Below are positions 26,140 through 35,159 of a stretch of DNA of 64,000 bases, in pieces. The stretch's first letter is position 1, and each line of letters begins with the position of its first letter. The notes under the pieces were generated by a model. It saw nothing but the letters and a program-made list of their open reading frames with translations, made no database searches and had not been told where the DNA came from. Position numbers and translations under genes: made by a program. This DNA is from Larkinella sp965227735. GTDB taxonomy: Bacteria; Bacteroidota; Bacteroidia; Cytophagales; Spirosomataceae. Location of the stretch: positions 1,178,001-1,242,000 of the forward strand of contig NZ_OZ245776.1 of NCBI RefSeq assembly GCF_965227735.1, read 5' to 3'.

Positions 26140-27365
26140 AGGGACAGGTGAATGGTCGGCGAAACCGCTTCATTGGATCTTGATTGCCCGGCCAACAGGC
26201 CCAACATCGCATGCCAGGTCCGCTGCCAGGATTGTTGCCGTAACTGGAGATCGACGCCCGCCCAGTCAGGTTTGGGATGATTTTGCAGGATTCTGTCAAT
26301 CGCTTCTTCAAACGCCAGCACAGAATCGGCAATCTGAACGGGACTGCAGCCACCGTAAGTAGTGACCACATCCCGAATGGGTGTTGAAACAACCGGGAGA
26401 CCACCGGCCAGATACTCCGGTGTTTTCGTCGGGCTAATGAAACGGGTGGATTCATTGAGCGCAAAGGGCAGCATTCCGATCTCCCAGTTGCTAAAATACG
26501 CCGGTAACTCGTCGTATGATTTCATACCGAGGTAATGCAGATTCGGAGCCTGAGGCAGGGTAGCCGGATCAATTTTAACGACCGGCCCCAACAGGATGAA
26601 CTGCCAGATGGGCTGACGCTGAGCAAGTTCCCTTAAAAGAGACAGATCAACCCGCTCGTCAATCACACCACTGTAACCAATGCGCGGATGCGCCAGCTCC
26701 TGTTGATCGATTGGATCAGGCAAGCCCTGACGGGCTTTGGCAAAGTGAGAAAAGTCGACACTGCTGGGAAAGGCGTGGACGGATGGATGGAGCTTCTTCT
26801 TGGCTTCGAATAAGCTATAACCGCCCGTAAAGACCAGATCAGCCCGTTGTAACAACTCCTTTTCCCGTTCCCGAAGCTGGGGCGAAGCCCCCTGAAAGGC
26901 TGACAGTTCATCCATGCAGTCATAAAGCGTAACCCGGGGCTGCAGATGATTGGTAAAAGCCAGGGCCATTGGTGTATAATACCACATACCGTAATCCGTG
27001 ATCCCGTATTGCATCAGCAAACCGCTCAACCACCGCCGTTGCTGATCGGTTTCCGCTTCAGGCCCGGTAGTCGGTAACAAATGAGGAGTAAGGATATGAA
27101 GCTGTGGCGTAATCGAACGGACTTCGAGCCATTCGTGATCATCTCTGACGGGTTCCTCCCAAAACCAGACCCGAAAGTGTTGACTTGCCCGACTCAAAAG
27201 GTGCTGAGGGCGTTGATAGACAAAATTCCAACGCAGATGCGAAAAACAAAGTAAATCCTGTATCGGATAAACGGATGGGATGGATTGTTCCTGTTGTGAT
27301 ACTGCTAATTTGGTCAAAGGTTCGGAACCCGCCTGGAGTTCGGCAATTGTTGGATGAATAGACAT
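26136..27365 (-). CDS. Glycosyltransferase, GT4-like (GT-B fold)
   Basis: A 409-residue cytoplasmic glycosyltransferase. The N-terminal half has FSHLRWNFVYQRPQHLLSRAS, typical of bacterial family 1/GT4 enzymes. The C-terminal half has IGYSGVIDERVDLSLLREL and the nucleotide-sugar-binding segment ISPTKTPEYLAGGLPVVSTP. It is upstream of and overlaps the GH1-like gene by 4 nt, so the two form one operon, probably making or trimming a cell-surface glycan. Donor and acceptor cannot be told from sequence. Confidence 0.9.
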   Translation of the reverse strand: MSIHPTIAELQAGSEPLTKLAVSQQEQSIPSVYPIQDLLCFSHLRWNFVYQRPQHLLSRASQHFRVWFWEEPVRDDHEWLEVRSITPQLHILTPHLLPTTGPEAETDQQRRWLSGLLMQYGITDYGMWYYTPMALAFTNHLQPRVTLYDCMDELSAFQGASPQLREREKELLQRADLVFTGGYSLFEAKKKLHPSVHAFPSSVDFSHFAKARQGLPDPIDQQELAHPRIGYSGVIDERVDLSLLRELAQRQPIWQFILLGPVVKIDPATLPQAPNLHYLGMKSYDELPAYFSNWEIGMLPFALNESTRFISPTKTPEYLAGGLPVVSTPIRDVVTTYGGCSPVQIADSVLAFEEAIDRILQNHPKPDWAGVDLQLRQQSWQRTWHAMLGLLAGQSRSNEAVSPTIHLSL

Positions 27366-27636
27366 AGTGTGATGATATAAAGACCATTGATAAACCTTGG
27401 CGCTCCATGCATGTACTGGATTCGTTGGCAGGAAACGCGGTTCACTTACTCAACCCGCTTCCACACGGGTGCGCCTTTTTCGCGGCCTCACTAGTGAGGA
27501 AATGGTCCCAAAGCTGATCCTCGCCATTATCATTACCACCCTTGCCAAATAAAATTTTAAACCATACGCTTCCTTACGGTGTTTACCCCACAACCGCAAT
27601 GCCTTATCGTACTCTTCGCCTGGTCGCCCAGTAGGG
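27366..27636. other. Divergent promoter region
   Basis: A 271-nt gap between the divergent glycosyltransferase and histidine kinase genes. It should carry both promoters. I see an A+T patch (AAATAAAATTTTAAACC near 27546) but no clean TTTG/TAnnTTTG pair and no hairpin. Confidence 0.4.
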
Positions 27637-28959
27637 ATGTCTCACTTCCGGAACGAACCGTCCAACCGGATGTTGAACCATAACGAAACCCGTATGGAGT
27701 CCCAGGCTTTTAATCCCCTTCAATCGCTGATTGATTTGTCAGCCTATTTAGCAGCCCGTCGGGAAGCGGTTTTAAACAACTGGCAGACCGCTTGTCAAAC
27801 CGATCCGACGTTCAATACGACGGCCAAACTGAGCCGCGAGGAATTTAACAACAAGGTTCCTGCGATGATCAATGTATTTGAACGGCGGCTACGCCAACAA
27901 CCGCTGGAAGGCGATGTGGAGTTGCTGGCCGAAGAACACGGCTTACACCGCTGGCAGAAGGGCTACGTTTTGCACGAACTGCTGGGCGAAGTTCAGCACC
28001 TGAACTGGATTTTGCTGGAAGAACACCGGCAGTATTGGCTCCTGAATCCGATAGCCTTCCCCGAAGCGATTGTCCAATCGTATGAGCATCTGGCCTGGTT
28101 TACTACGCTGTGTATGAAAGGCAGCATCGAGCAGTACACCGAATTGCAGCGTATTGCCGCCAGCAGCCGGGCACAAACACTGGAAAAAACCCTGGCGAAA
28201 CTCAATAAGCTCATGCGCCAGCGGGGCGATCTGCTGCGTACGACTTCTCATGATCTGCGCGGCAGTTTCGGGGTAATTCAAGGTTCTGCTTCGTTTTTGG
28301 AGCTAATGGATGTCGATGAATCCGAACGTAAAGAGCTGGTTGCCATGCTTAATCGCAACCTAACGACCGTCCGGAATATGGTCGTTCAACTCATGGATCT
28401 GGCCCGGCTGGAGGCCGGTCAGGAACCGGTTGTCATCAAAGCTTTCAACGCCGGCGAATTGCTGCATTCGTTTGTGACCTGCTATCAACCCCTGGCCCAG
28501 GAAAAGGGACTGGTACTGAAAGCAGATGGCCCTACAGAGCTACTGGTTGAAAGCGATCCCATACAGGTACAGCGCATCGTACAGAATCTGGTGCTGAACG
28601 CCCTGAAGCACACCGAATCGGGCTGGGTGTCGGTCTCCTGGTCTCATGAGGATCAGTACCACTGGATGATCAGTATCCAGGATTCGGGGCCTGGTTTATC
28701 CTACCAACAAGCGAATGCAGCGGCCCAGCTATTGTCGCCCGATTTGGAATCGACAGCGTCTACAGGCTTGGTCAATCCGCCGGCCGACGCCCGGAAAGTG
28801 ACCGCGGTTCAAACCTCCAAAGCGGAACTGGGGGAAGGGATTGGCCTTTCAATTGTCAAAAAATTGTGTGAGTTGCTGGGAGCCAGCCTGGAAATCGAAA
28901 CCAGGGCGGGCTGGGGAACCTTGTTCCGGATCCGCCTGCCGGTTTGTTCAAAACCCTGA
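27637..28959 (+). CDS. Sensor histidine kinase with RsbRD-like N-terminal domain
   Basis: A 440-residue cytoplasmic kinase. Residues about 35-165 form an all-helical domain like the RsbRD N-terminal module (RREAVLNNWQ ... LHRWQKGYVLHELLGEVQHLNWILLEEH), then a coiled linker. The HisKA domain has H205 in RTTSHDLRGSFGVIQ. HATPase_c has an N box (VQNLVLNALKHTESG), DSGPGLS and GEGIGLSIVKKL. No transmembrane segment, so the signal is intracellular. A later Met (residue 20, MESQAFNPLQ) is an alternative start. No receiver gene is adjacent. Divergent from the surface-glycan genes, which it may control. Confidence 0.92.
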   Translation: MSHFRNEPSNRMLNHNETRMESQAFNPLQSLIDLSAYLAARREAVLNNWQTACQTDPTFNTTAKLSREEFNNKVPAMINVFERRLRQQPLEGDVELLAEEHGLHRWQKGYVLHELLGEVQHLNWILLEEHRQYWLLNPIAFPEAIVQSYEHLAWFTTLCMKGSIEQYTELQRIAASSRAQTLEKTLAKLNKLMRQRGDLLRTTSHDLRGSFGVIQGSASFLELMDVDESERKELVAMLNRNLTTVRNMVVQLMDLARLEAGQEPVVIKAFNAGELLHSFVTCYQPLAQEKGLVLKADGPTELLVESDPIQVQRIVQNLVLNALKHTESGWVSVSWSHEDQYHWMISIQDSGPGLSYQQANAAAQLLSPDLESTASTGLVNPPADARKVTAVQTSKAELGEGIGLSIVKKLCELLGASLEIETRAGWGTLFRIRLPVCSKP

Positions 28960-29148
28960 TCGCTGCGGTACTTGCAGCCTTCAGCATCGACTAACAACCG
29001 TTTACGGTTCAACTACCAGAACCGTACCCTGAGCCAGACTTTTACTTTTTTTCCGGTACATGATCCAGTTGCGTATACCAGTGAGCGGTTGTTTTTAAGT
29101 GAATTGAAAAGGAAGTTTTTTGACCCGGTGGTTTTGGATTGGCTCTGG

Positions 29149-29382
29149 TCAATCTATGATTTTAGAATGGGCCAAACTGTATAAGAATACCAGCCCAAAA
29201 CCGACCGCCAGCATGGAGTGAAAAACCAGCATACTATACTGGTGAAAATAAAATCCCAGGCCAATTCCGAACAGAAAATAAACCATCAGGATGCCTTCGG
29301 AAAGGATCAGCCAGTTGATGGCCGGGTTCAGATCGAGGTGCACGTATTGGTTGGTACGCCAGTTTTCGCCAACGGCATTCAC
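29149..29382 (-). CDS. Small membrane protein
   Basis: A 77-residue protein with two clear hydrophobic helices (INWLILSEGILMVYFLFGIGLGFYF-type segment and SMLVFHSMLAVGFGLVFLYSL), a hydrophilic N-terminus and a short charged tail (AHSKIID). The pattern of alternating charged ends and hydrophobic helices fits a real inner-membrane protein; no family recognised. It is 201 nt downstream of the GH130 gene on the same strand. Confidence 0.55.
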   Translation of the reverse strand: MNAVGENWRTNQYVHLDLNPAINWLILSEGILMVYFLFGIGLGFYFHQYSMLVFHSMLAVGFGLVFLYSLAHSKIID

Positions 29383-29582
29383 ATTTCATAAACACTTCCA
29401 TTTGCCCCTCCTCCATTCAACCACTCCGGAAGAACCTCAAGGCCTGTACTTTGTTTGCTGCTGAAAAATAGGGTTATCACAGGCACCCGGTTATTTGACA
29501 CATCGCTCCGCCCGGTGGGAAAAGTGGGGCCGTTTTTTGAGCTATCTTGTGGCCGGTCTTCCTTCCAATGCTTCTCCCGGAG

Positions 29583-30710
29583 TTAATTCAACCTCAGGAT
29601 TGGTTTGGGAATGTGGGTAATCCGACACGCCAGATCGCATTCACCCGAAGCGACTATATACTGATTACCCGCATCAATGATGCCCGTCGTAAAAACCACA
29701 TCGGAAAGGTAGAGCTGGTCTTTCAACGGCCCGGTCAGATCCGGATTCGCTTCCAGAATGGGCGTACGGTCTTCCCAATGCAGGATTTTTCGCGGATCGG
29801 CAGCATCCAGCAAGGCCCAGAAGGTGCGGTAAACGCCCACCAGTTCCCTCAGTTCGACTCCGTGGTAGAGCAACAGCCAGCCCTGATCGGTCAGAATGGG
29901 CTGGGTTCCACCCCCGATTTTCAGGGTCGAAGCGGAGCCTTTCCGGGCGCGGATCAACGGCTCTTCCACCGGTTTCCAATGCAACCCATCGGGCGACGAC
30001 GCCAGGTTGATCGATGGGCCGGGATAATAGGCACTGTCCGGGCGGGCGGCAAAATACAAATCACCCAGTGGTCGGGTAAGGGCAAAAAACCGTCCGTCAA
30101 TCTTGCCTTCAAAAAAAACCATGTCTTTGTTCTGATGGTCGAGAAGGATGCCCTGCAACGCATAATTCAGACCATCGGTCGAGGTATACAACGTAGTCGA
30201 ATGGCGTTCTGAACTGACCGAACAGGTCGTCATGTAATACGTACCCTCAATTTTTGTAATCCGGGCATCTTCAATACCATATTCCTGGTAAGACCGCTCG
30301 GGGGCAATAGTTTTGTCGTAATGCACCGTCACAACGCGGGTTCCGTCGGGCGTCAGTTCAACGGGCAGCAGCCACGACAGGGAGGTCAGCGCCATGACTT
30401 TGCAGGGATGTCCGAGCACCTGAAACTTGCGCGGATCGGCGGCATTGACACTCGCCAGCGGGTAACTATCCAGCACATATCCTTTTGCCGCATCCCAGCG
30501 AATCGCGTGGATCTGTTCCCCGATGATGGGCTGGTTGAGCGCTTCGGCAACCCGGATCATCATCAGCAGATTGCCGTTGGGCAGGCGGGTAAGCCCGGGA
30601 TTGAACGCCCCCAGAACGTAGGTATCCGCCTGGATGGTCCGACGCAAAGGGGAATACTGCAGATCGACATCGTTGGGCGAAAAGACGAGAAGATCGGTTG
30701 AAAATGCCAT
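29583..30710 (-). CDS. GH130 family glycoside phosphorylase/hydrolase
   Basis: A 375-residue five-bladed beta-propeller of family GH130. Key family features are GAFNPGLTRLPNGN (35-47), the catalytic Asp D148 in YGIEDARIT, KDMVFFEGKIDGRFFALTRP and GGGTQPILTDQGWLLLYHGV, ending with the usual ASGECDLA segment. No signal peptide. Known members phosphorolyse or hydrolyse beta-mannosides (mannosyl-glucose, mannosyl-N-acetylglucosamine, beta-1,2-mannobiose). It is 12 nt downstream of the SDR gene, so part of the 33805-29583 operon. The exact linkage is not determinable here. Confidence 0.9.
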   Translation of the reverse strand: MAFSTDLLVFSPNDVDLQYSPLRRTIQADTYVLGAFNPGLTRLPNGNLLMMIRVAEALNQPIIGEQIHAIRWDAAKGYVLDSYPLASVNAADPRKFQVLGHPCKVMALTSLSWLLPVELTPDGTRVVTVHYDKTIAPERSYQEYGIEDARITKIEGTYYMTTCSVSSERHSTTLYTSTDGLNYALQGILLDHQNKDMVFFEGKIDGRFFALTRPLGDLYFAARPDSAYYPGPSINLASSPDGLHWKPVEEPLIRARKGSASTLKIGGGTQPILTDQGWLLLYHGVELRELVGVYRTFWALLDAADPRKILHWEDRTPILEANPDLTGPLKDQLYLSDVVFTTGIIDAGNQYIVASGECDLACRITHIPKPILRLN

Positions 30711-30722
30711 GGGATCGAGCGG

Positions 30723-31478
30723 TTAAATCCGTTGAAGATGCGGGCGAATCTGAATGGAAACCACATCACACCGCAGCGGTTGCGTCAGGATGTAGTGTAC
30801 GCAAACCGCAATATCTTCCGCCCGCAGCATTTCGCCTTTTTCCTGGTTCGCCCGCTCCTCCTCCGGGGTAGTTGCCTGCATGTCCGACCCCACCGCGCCC
30901 GGTTCGACCAGGCTAACTTTGACCCCGTCGCCGTTGACTTCTTTGCGCAGGCTCTCGGCAAAGCCCTGGATGGCCGACTTGGTTGCCACGTATACCGAAC
31001 TGCCTTCTTCGCGCACATCGGCGCTCATCGACCCGACCAGCACAATATGTCCCCGTTTTTGCGGCTGCATACGCCCAAGGGCTTCTTTGGTGGTGGCCAG
31101 ATAACCGACCAGATTGGTTTCGATCACGTACCGCCAGTCCGCATCGTCCATCGCGCTGAGGCCTTCTGCGCCCAGGGCCGCACAGTTGATGAGGATATCC
31201 AAACCGCCCAGCTTCGCATCGACCTGTTGAAAAAACCGCCGGACATCCTCGGCTTTGGCACTGTCGGCCACGATGCCATCGGCCTGACCTCCGGCATTTC
31301 GAATGGCAGTCAGGGCTTCGTCGAGTTGCTGCTGATGCCGCCCGAACGTAACGATTCGGGCGCCGTATGAACCCAGTAAGATGGCGATGGCCCGGCCGAT
31401 TCCGGTCGTGCCGCCCGTGATGACAATTCGTTTCCCGTTCAGCGATTCGACGGCCGTGTGTGCGTTTGCCTGCTCCAT
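30723..31478 (-). CDS. Short-chain dehydrogenase/reductase (classical SDR)
   Basis: A 251-residue NAD(P)-dependent oxidoreductase. The nucleotide motif is TGGTTGIGRA (21-30), and the catalytic residues are S150, Y163 and K167 (YVATK), with NCAAL after the fourth strand. Length is normal. Located between the 760-residue toroid protein (44 nt) and GH130 (12 nt), all codirectional, so it probably acts on a sugar or polyol from the same pathway. Substrate unknown. Confidence 0.92.
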   Translation of the reverse strand: MEQANAHTAVESLNGKRIVITGGTTGIGRAIAILLGSYGARIVTFGRHQQQLDEALTAIRNAGGQADGIVADSAKAEDVRRFFQQVDAKLGGLDILINCAALGAEGLSAMDDADWRYVIETNLVGYLATTKEALGRMQPQKRGHIVLVGSMSADVREEGSSVYVATKSAIQGFAESLRKEVNGDGVKVSLVEPGAVGSDMQATTPEEERANQEKGEMLRAEDIAVCVHYILTQPLRCDVVSIQIRPHLQRI

Positions 31479-31522
31479 AACGTTCGTTTGTAGGGGTAAT
31501 TTTTGAATAAATGAATAGGTGT

Positions 31523-33805
31523 TCAGTCCTTATTGCCCGGCCTCCATTCCACCCGAAGCCGTTGATTTCCCTGGACCCGGTACTCAGAATACTGACCCGT
31601 TTTTTCGACTGGTTTGAGGGCTGAACCGCCCGGATTATCCTCGTCAAAGAGTTGCACGGTTGGCAGCTTCCGGTTTTTGGGCAACAACCGAACCCGGCAC
31701 TGGCTGTCGGCCGTACCCGCCAGACGGATCACGGCGTAGCCGCTGTGTTTGTCCGAAAGCTGGTATTCAGCCTGGTAAATGGGATAGTCTGAAAAAACCA
31801 CGACGGGCATATCGGCAAAGGCCTTGTAGGCATAGGTGGTCAGAATATACGCCAGCGCGCCCCCGTACACTTCCTGACCGACTTCACCGGCCTGTTTCCA
31901 GCCGGTCGAAATATCCTCCAGGGGCATGGGCAGATCCCGAATGATCCGCCCCTCACGGGGTTGCTCACAAACCATCTCCGCTGGCAATTCCGACGGATAA
32001 TAATACCGCCCCCGGTGCAGGAGGTATTTCATGTATTCTGAAAACAACAGACGGATCGAATCAGGTACATCCCGACCGACCTCCTTGAGGTAATTCAGCA
32101 TGGTAGCAAGAATTTCGGCTTCTTCGTAAGCGGCCAGATAGGGGGCATTTTTCAATGGCGCCACGCCCATAAACGTGCTGCGGGCCTGCCCAAAACCAAA
32201 ATTGCACTCCCACATCCACAGGCTCGCGATCACGTTGGCAATGCCCAGTCGGCTCAGATCGAAATACAGCCGGTTTCCGGTGATCTTCCAGAGTTTGGCC
32301 AGCGTCAGCGAACTCATGATGGTGATGTTCGTCTGGTACAGCAGTTCAAACCCTTTCCCCCGCAGCCGGTCGGCCGAGGCTATGGCTTCCTGCAGGTAAC
32401 GGGGTTCCCGGGTTAGTTCGTAAGCCTGAAGCATTACGTGGGTATACAACCCGGCCACATCCAGTTCGCCCCCTTTCCCTTCATCCGTTTCGGCCTTGAC
32501 AATTTCCAGCGTCCGAATGTCGTAAAAAACCGGCCAGTCATACGTAAACGCATGAGCGGCTTTGATCGCAAATTCCAGCGAACGAAACAACAGCGCTTTG
32601 GCTTCGGTATCGCCCTTCTCGGCCAGCCGCCCCAGATTCATCAAGGTGTGCAGCAGATACCAGGAGTCGATTTTATTGGCATCCTGTTCCTCATTGCGGT
32701 TTTCGTCTTTAAAGGATTCTCCTGGTAACCACCGCATGATGACTTCATGGTGGTCATCATAGAATGACGGTAAATTCTTTTGGAGCTGTTCAGCCAGGGA
32801 AACCGGTTTTCCAAGCCATTCCTTATACTCCCGAAGCGGCACCAGAATGGCCAGTTGCACCATGCTTTCGGGCGGTTTCCGGGTCGCATCGACGTAGGCG
32901 TTGAGGTAGTACTGCTTCTGAATCCGGCGTCCGCAGTGCGGGGATTCGGTCAGGGCCTGAATCGTCCGTTCAGCGATCTTGGGCCAATCAAAATAAGCGG
33001 TTTCGGGTTTGGGCAGGTGTTTGTAAAGGCAGGCCATGGCCTCCAGAAACTGGTCGGCGGCTTCAAATTCGCTCTGCGGAACCGATTCACGTTGATAAAT
33101 GAAAGCATCCGATAGCACAACCTCCTTGCCGGCTTCCAACGGTTTTTCAGAAGATGGCAGGGCAAAACCGGCTTCCGGCCACTGTACATTGACCGTATCA
33201 GATGGTTCGGTCTGGGTGGCCTGGCAGTAGTCGTTGAGCGCCGTCAGGTTCTGAAAGTATAAAATTGACCCTTCCGCAGGCTGGGTAGTAGACAGATAGG
33301 TCAATCCGGCGGTCGGTCCGTGCTGCGTAACATACACCATTCCCCCGGTTGTCAAGGGGTCATAATCGGTATCCAACAGATACAGATCCCGGGGAAAAGC
33401 CTGGACGGTGAAAGGCTTTTCTGGTTTCAATGAGGTGGTATAACGCAGCAGGGGTTCATCCGAAAGCGGTCGTTCAATCACCACCCGGAACGTTCCCAGA
33501 GCGCCCTGCACCCGGTATTCGACCCCCGTTTCCGTCGTCCGAAGTTGTTTATAGCCCTGAATTCCCTGCGGATCGAAGCAGGTGCGAATGGCCAGTTTAC
33601 CCCCCTTCCCCCATGCTATGATCAGCCAGAGGGAGTTGGTCGTCAGTCCGATTTTGAGCGAGCCCGATTTAAAGGGCAAAGGAACGGCAGCCCAGCGGGT
33701 AGCCTGTTTAAGTTGCTGGCCCAGCCCATTGACCCACTGGGAGGTTTCTTCCGTTTCTGTAAAGGGTTGCCAATAGGTGGGGCTGTTGTAGGGTTTCGTT
33801 TGCAT
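31523..33805 (-). CDS. Large alpha/alpha-toroid glycosidase-like protein, unassigned
   Basis: A 760-residue protein without signal peptide. The first about 270 residues are beta-rich (FKSGSLKIGLTTNSLWLIIAWG ...). Then comes a long helical part with repeated hairpins (TIQALTESPHCGRR; DSWYLLHTLMNLGRLAEKGD; DVAGLYTHVMLQAYELTREPRYLQEAIASADRL; DLSRLGIANVIASLWMWECNFG), the look of a six-hairpin/alpha-alpha toroid enzyme such as GH127-like or epimerase-like proteins. A beta tail ends it. I cannot assign a family or catalytic residues. First gene of the operon with an SDR and GH130, so a role in handling a mannose-type or storage oligosaccharide is a guess. Confidence 0.72.
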   Translation of the reverse strand: MQTKPYNSPTYWQPFTETEETSQWVNGLGQQLKQATRWAAVPLPFKSGSLKIGLTTNSLWLIIAWGKGGKLAIRTCFDPQGIQGYKQLRTTETGVEYRVQGALGTFRVVIERPLSDEPLLRYTTSLKPEKPFTVQAFPRDLYLLDTDYDPLTTGGMVYVTQHGPTAGLTYLSTTQPAEGSILYFQNLTALNDYCQATQTEPSDTVNVQWPEAGFALPSSEKPLEAGKEVVLSDAFIYQRESVPQSEFEAADQFLEAMACLYKHLPKPETAYFDWPKIAERTIQALTESPHCGRRIQKQYYLNAYVDATRKPPESMVQLAILVPLREYKEWLGKPVSLAEQLQKNLPSFYDDHHEVIMRWLPGESFKDENRNEEQDANKIDSWYLLHTLMNLGRLAEKGDTEAKALLFRSLEFAIKAAHAFTYDWPVFYDIRTLEIVKAETDEGKGGELDVAGLYTHVMLQAYELTREPRYLQEAIASADRLRGKGFELLYQTNITIMSSLTLAKLWKITGNRLYFDLSRLGIANVIASLWMWECNFGFGQARSTFMGVAPLKNAPYLAAYEEAEILATMLNYLKEVGRDVPDSIRLLFSEYMKYLLHRGRYYYPSELPAEMVCEQPREGRIIRDLPMPLEDISTGWKQAGEVGQEVYGGALAYILTTYAYKAFADMPVVVFSDYPIYQAEYQLSDKHSGYAVIRLAGTADSQCRVRLLPKNRKLPTVQLFDEDNPGGSALKPVEKTGQYSEYRVQGNQRLRVEWRPGNKD

Positions 33806-33869
33806 GGTTTTCTTCAGGTTTAAGCCTGCTTTTCCACTCTAACCCTTATACGTCAAACCGGCCTGCTTT

Positions 33870-34006
33870 TTAACCAAAAAGTAAGGGAACGGGGCTTTTC
33901 CGGCATTCATCGGCGCACCGGCGGCAGGCTTCCGCACATTGGTCGCAACCAGACAGGCCTGGTAAGCTTCAAGACAGGATTGATACGGATGTTGGTTCGT
34001 CATCAT
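33870..34006 (-). pseudogene. Broken four-helix copper-storage-like (DUF326) gene
   Basis: Read on the minus strand, MMTNQHPYQSCLEAYQAC continues, after a +1 frame change, into CDQCAEACRRCADECRKSP and a stop. The Cys-x-x-Cys pattern and the QSCLEA...CAEACRRCADECRK words are those of the N- and C-terminal ends of the small Cys-rich four-helix copper-binding proteins (Csp/DUF326), but about 60 residues of the middle are missing. In the first frame it reads 55 residues without the Cys pattern. So it looks like an internally deleted, frameshifted remnant. Confidence 0.65.
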
Positions 34007-34057
34007 GTGAGTGATTTATATGAATTTACAGTACAAACAGAACCGGGTCCAGCCTTC

Positions 34058-34684
34058 TTACCCGGCCGCAGACAAGACCTTTCGACTTAAGGATTCCAAA
34101 TCGAGCCGGGATGAAGGCGTGGTATCGGCTCCCAGAACCCGTTCCATATACGTCAGGGCCATTTTGGTGTGGGCCGTTGTATCGGACGCCAGGCAATCGC
34201 CCGGAACGCTCAGGCTAAACTCCCGCATGTAGGCATCTTTGGCCGAAAAAAGAACGCAGATATCCGCACTGATACCGGTTAAAATCAAGTGCCTGACATG
34301 CAGGTACTCCAGTAACGTGTCCAGGGTGGTGGCAAAAAAAGCGGAATGCTTGGGCTTCAGTACAAAATAGTCATCGGAGGCCGGATACAGCAGTTCGACC
34401 AGCGGCTGACCCCGCACGCCATCTTTCAGACAATGCTCCACCACTTCTTTAAAATCGGATCGCCAGCGGCCAAAATTGTCATTGACGTAAATAACCGGAA
34501 TAGTCAAATCCCTGGATCGCTGTTTCAGGGCCGCAATCTGTTTGGCCGCCTTTACAGACGGTTTTAAAAACCGCTCCCCATCCGGAAATTCCAGGTCATT
34601 GATCATGTCGATAATCAACAGCGCTACGGGGAACTGATCCGGAACATTGCCGTGTAAATCTTCACTTTTGTTCATAGTATGCAT
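34058..34684 (-). CDS. Isochorismatase-fold cysteine hydrolase
   Basis: A 208-residue hydrolase of the isochorismatase/nicotinamidase fold. The triad is D26 (LLIIDMINDLE), K110 (VLKPKHSAF) and C143 (GISADICVLFSA), all present. Such enzymes cleave amides or enol ethers, with nicotinamide, ureidomalonate or biuret among known substrates; there is no metal site motif pointing to nicotinamidase. Start at MHTMNKSED or at the second Met three codons later is uncertain. It follows the broken copper-protein gene and lies upstream of the 760-residue gene on the same strand. Confidence 0.88.
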   Translation of the reverse strand: MHTMNKSEDLHGNVPDQFPVALLIIDMINDLEFPDGERFLKPSVKAAKQIAALKQRSRDLTIPVIYVNDNFGRWRSDFKEVVEHCLKDGVRGQPLVELLYPASDDYFVLKPKHSAFFATTLDTLLEYLHVRHLILTGISADICVLFSAKDAYMREFSLSVPGDCLASDTTAHTKMALTYMERVLGADTTPSSRLDLESLSRKVLSAAG

Positions 34685-35063
34685 TCAAAAAAAGGCTTCG
34701 GTTAGCCCGAAGGAATTGCCTCAAAACCAATCGAATTGGGGACGAAATTCAACACCTTCGTTCGCAAAAACGGTATCTGCGCTGGCGATTTAGCCTTTGA
34801 ACCTGAAAAAGTCAGCATTGTTTCTGAAAATTAGAATCGTTTCCTGCACATAAAACCGGCACAATCCAGACGAGAATTCCATAACCAGAAGCGTCACTCC
34901 GATTGGGCATTGGTCTCGGGGTTTGCCAAAGCGATTTCCCCTGGATCATCGGCATGCAGAATTCAGGCTCGGATTTGCTGTTCAGAAAATCGATTTGTCG
35001 AACGAATCGGCACCTGGCAATCGTCCGAAAGCCCGCTGCAGGTTGATTTTACACCAGTAAAAA
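34685..35063. other. Intergenic region, no gene recognised
   Basis: The first part of a 475-nt divergent gap between the isochorismatase-fold gene and the beta-helix gene. No open frame or structured RNA recognised. It should include the promoter of the minus-strand operon; boxes not placed. Confidence 0.4.
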
Positions 35064-35095
35064 TTTGCAAGTCACTCATCTTTAGGGTAGTTTTA
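35064..35095 (+). promoter_or_regulatory. Putative promoter of the beta-helix/di-heme operon
   Basis: A -33 box TTTG (35064-35067), a 20-nt spacer and TAGTTTTA (35088-35095), seven of eight matches to TAnnTTTG. The predicted start falls about 55 nt before the coding start at 35160. Confidence 0.45.
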
Positions 35096-35159
35096 GGCAC
35101 ATCCACCACACCCGTTGATCAGGGTGGATCGACATTCGCTTACTCCTAACTCTTCCCTG

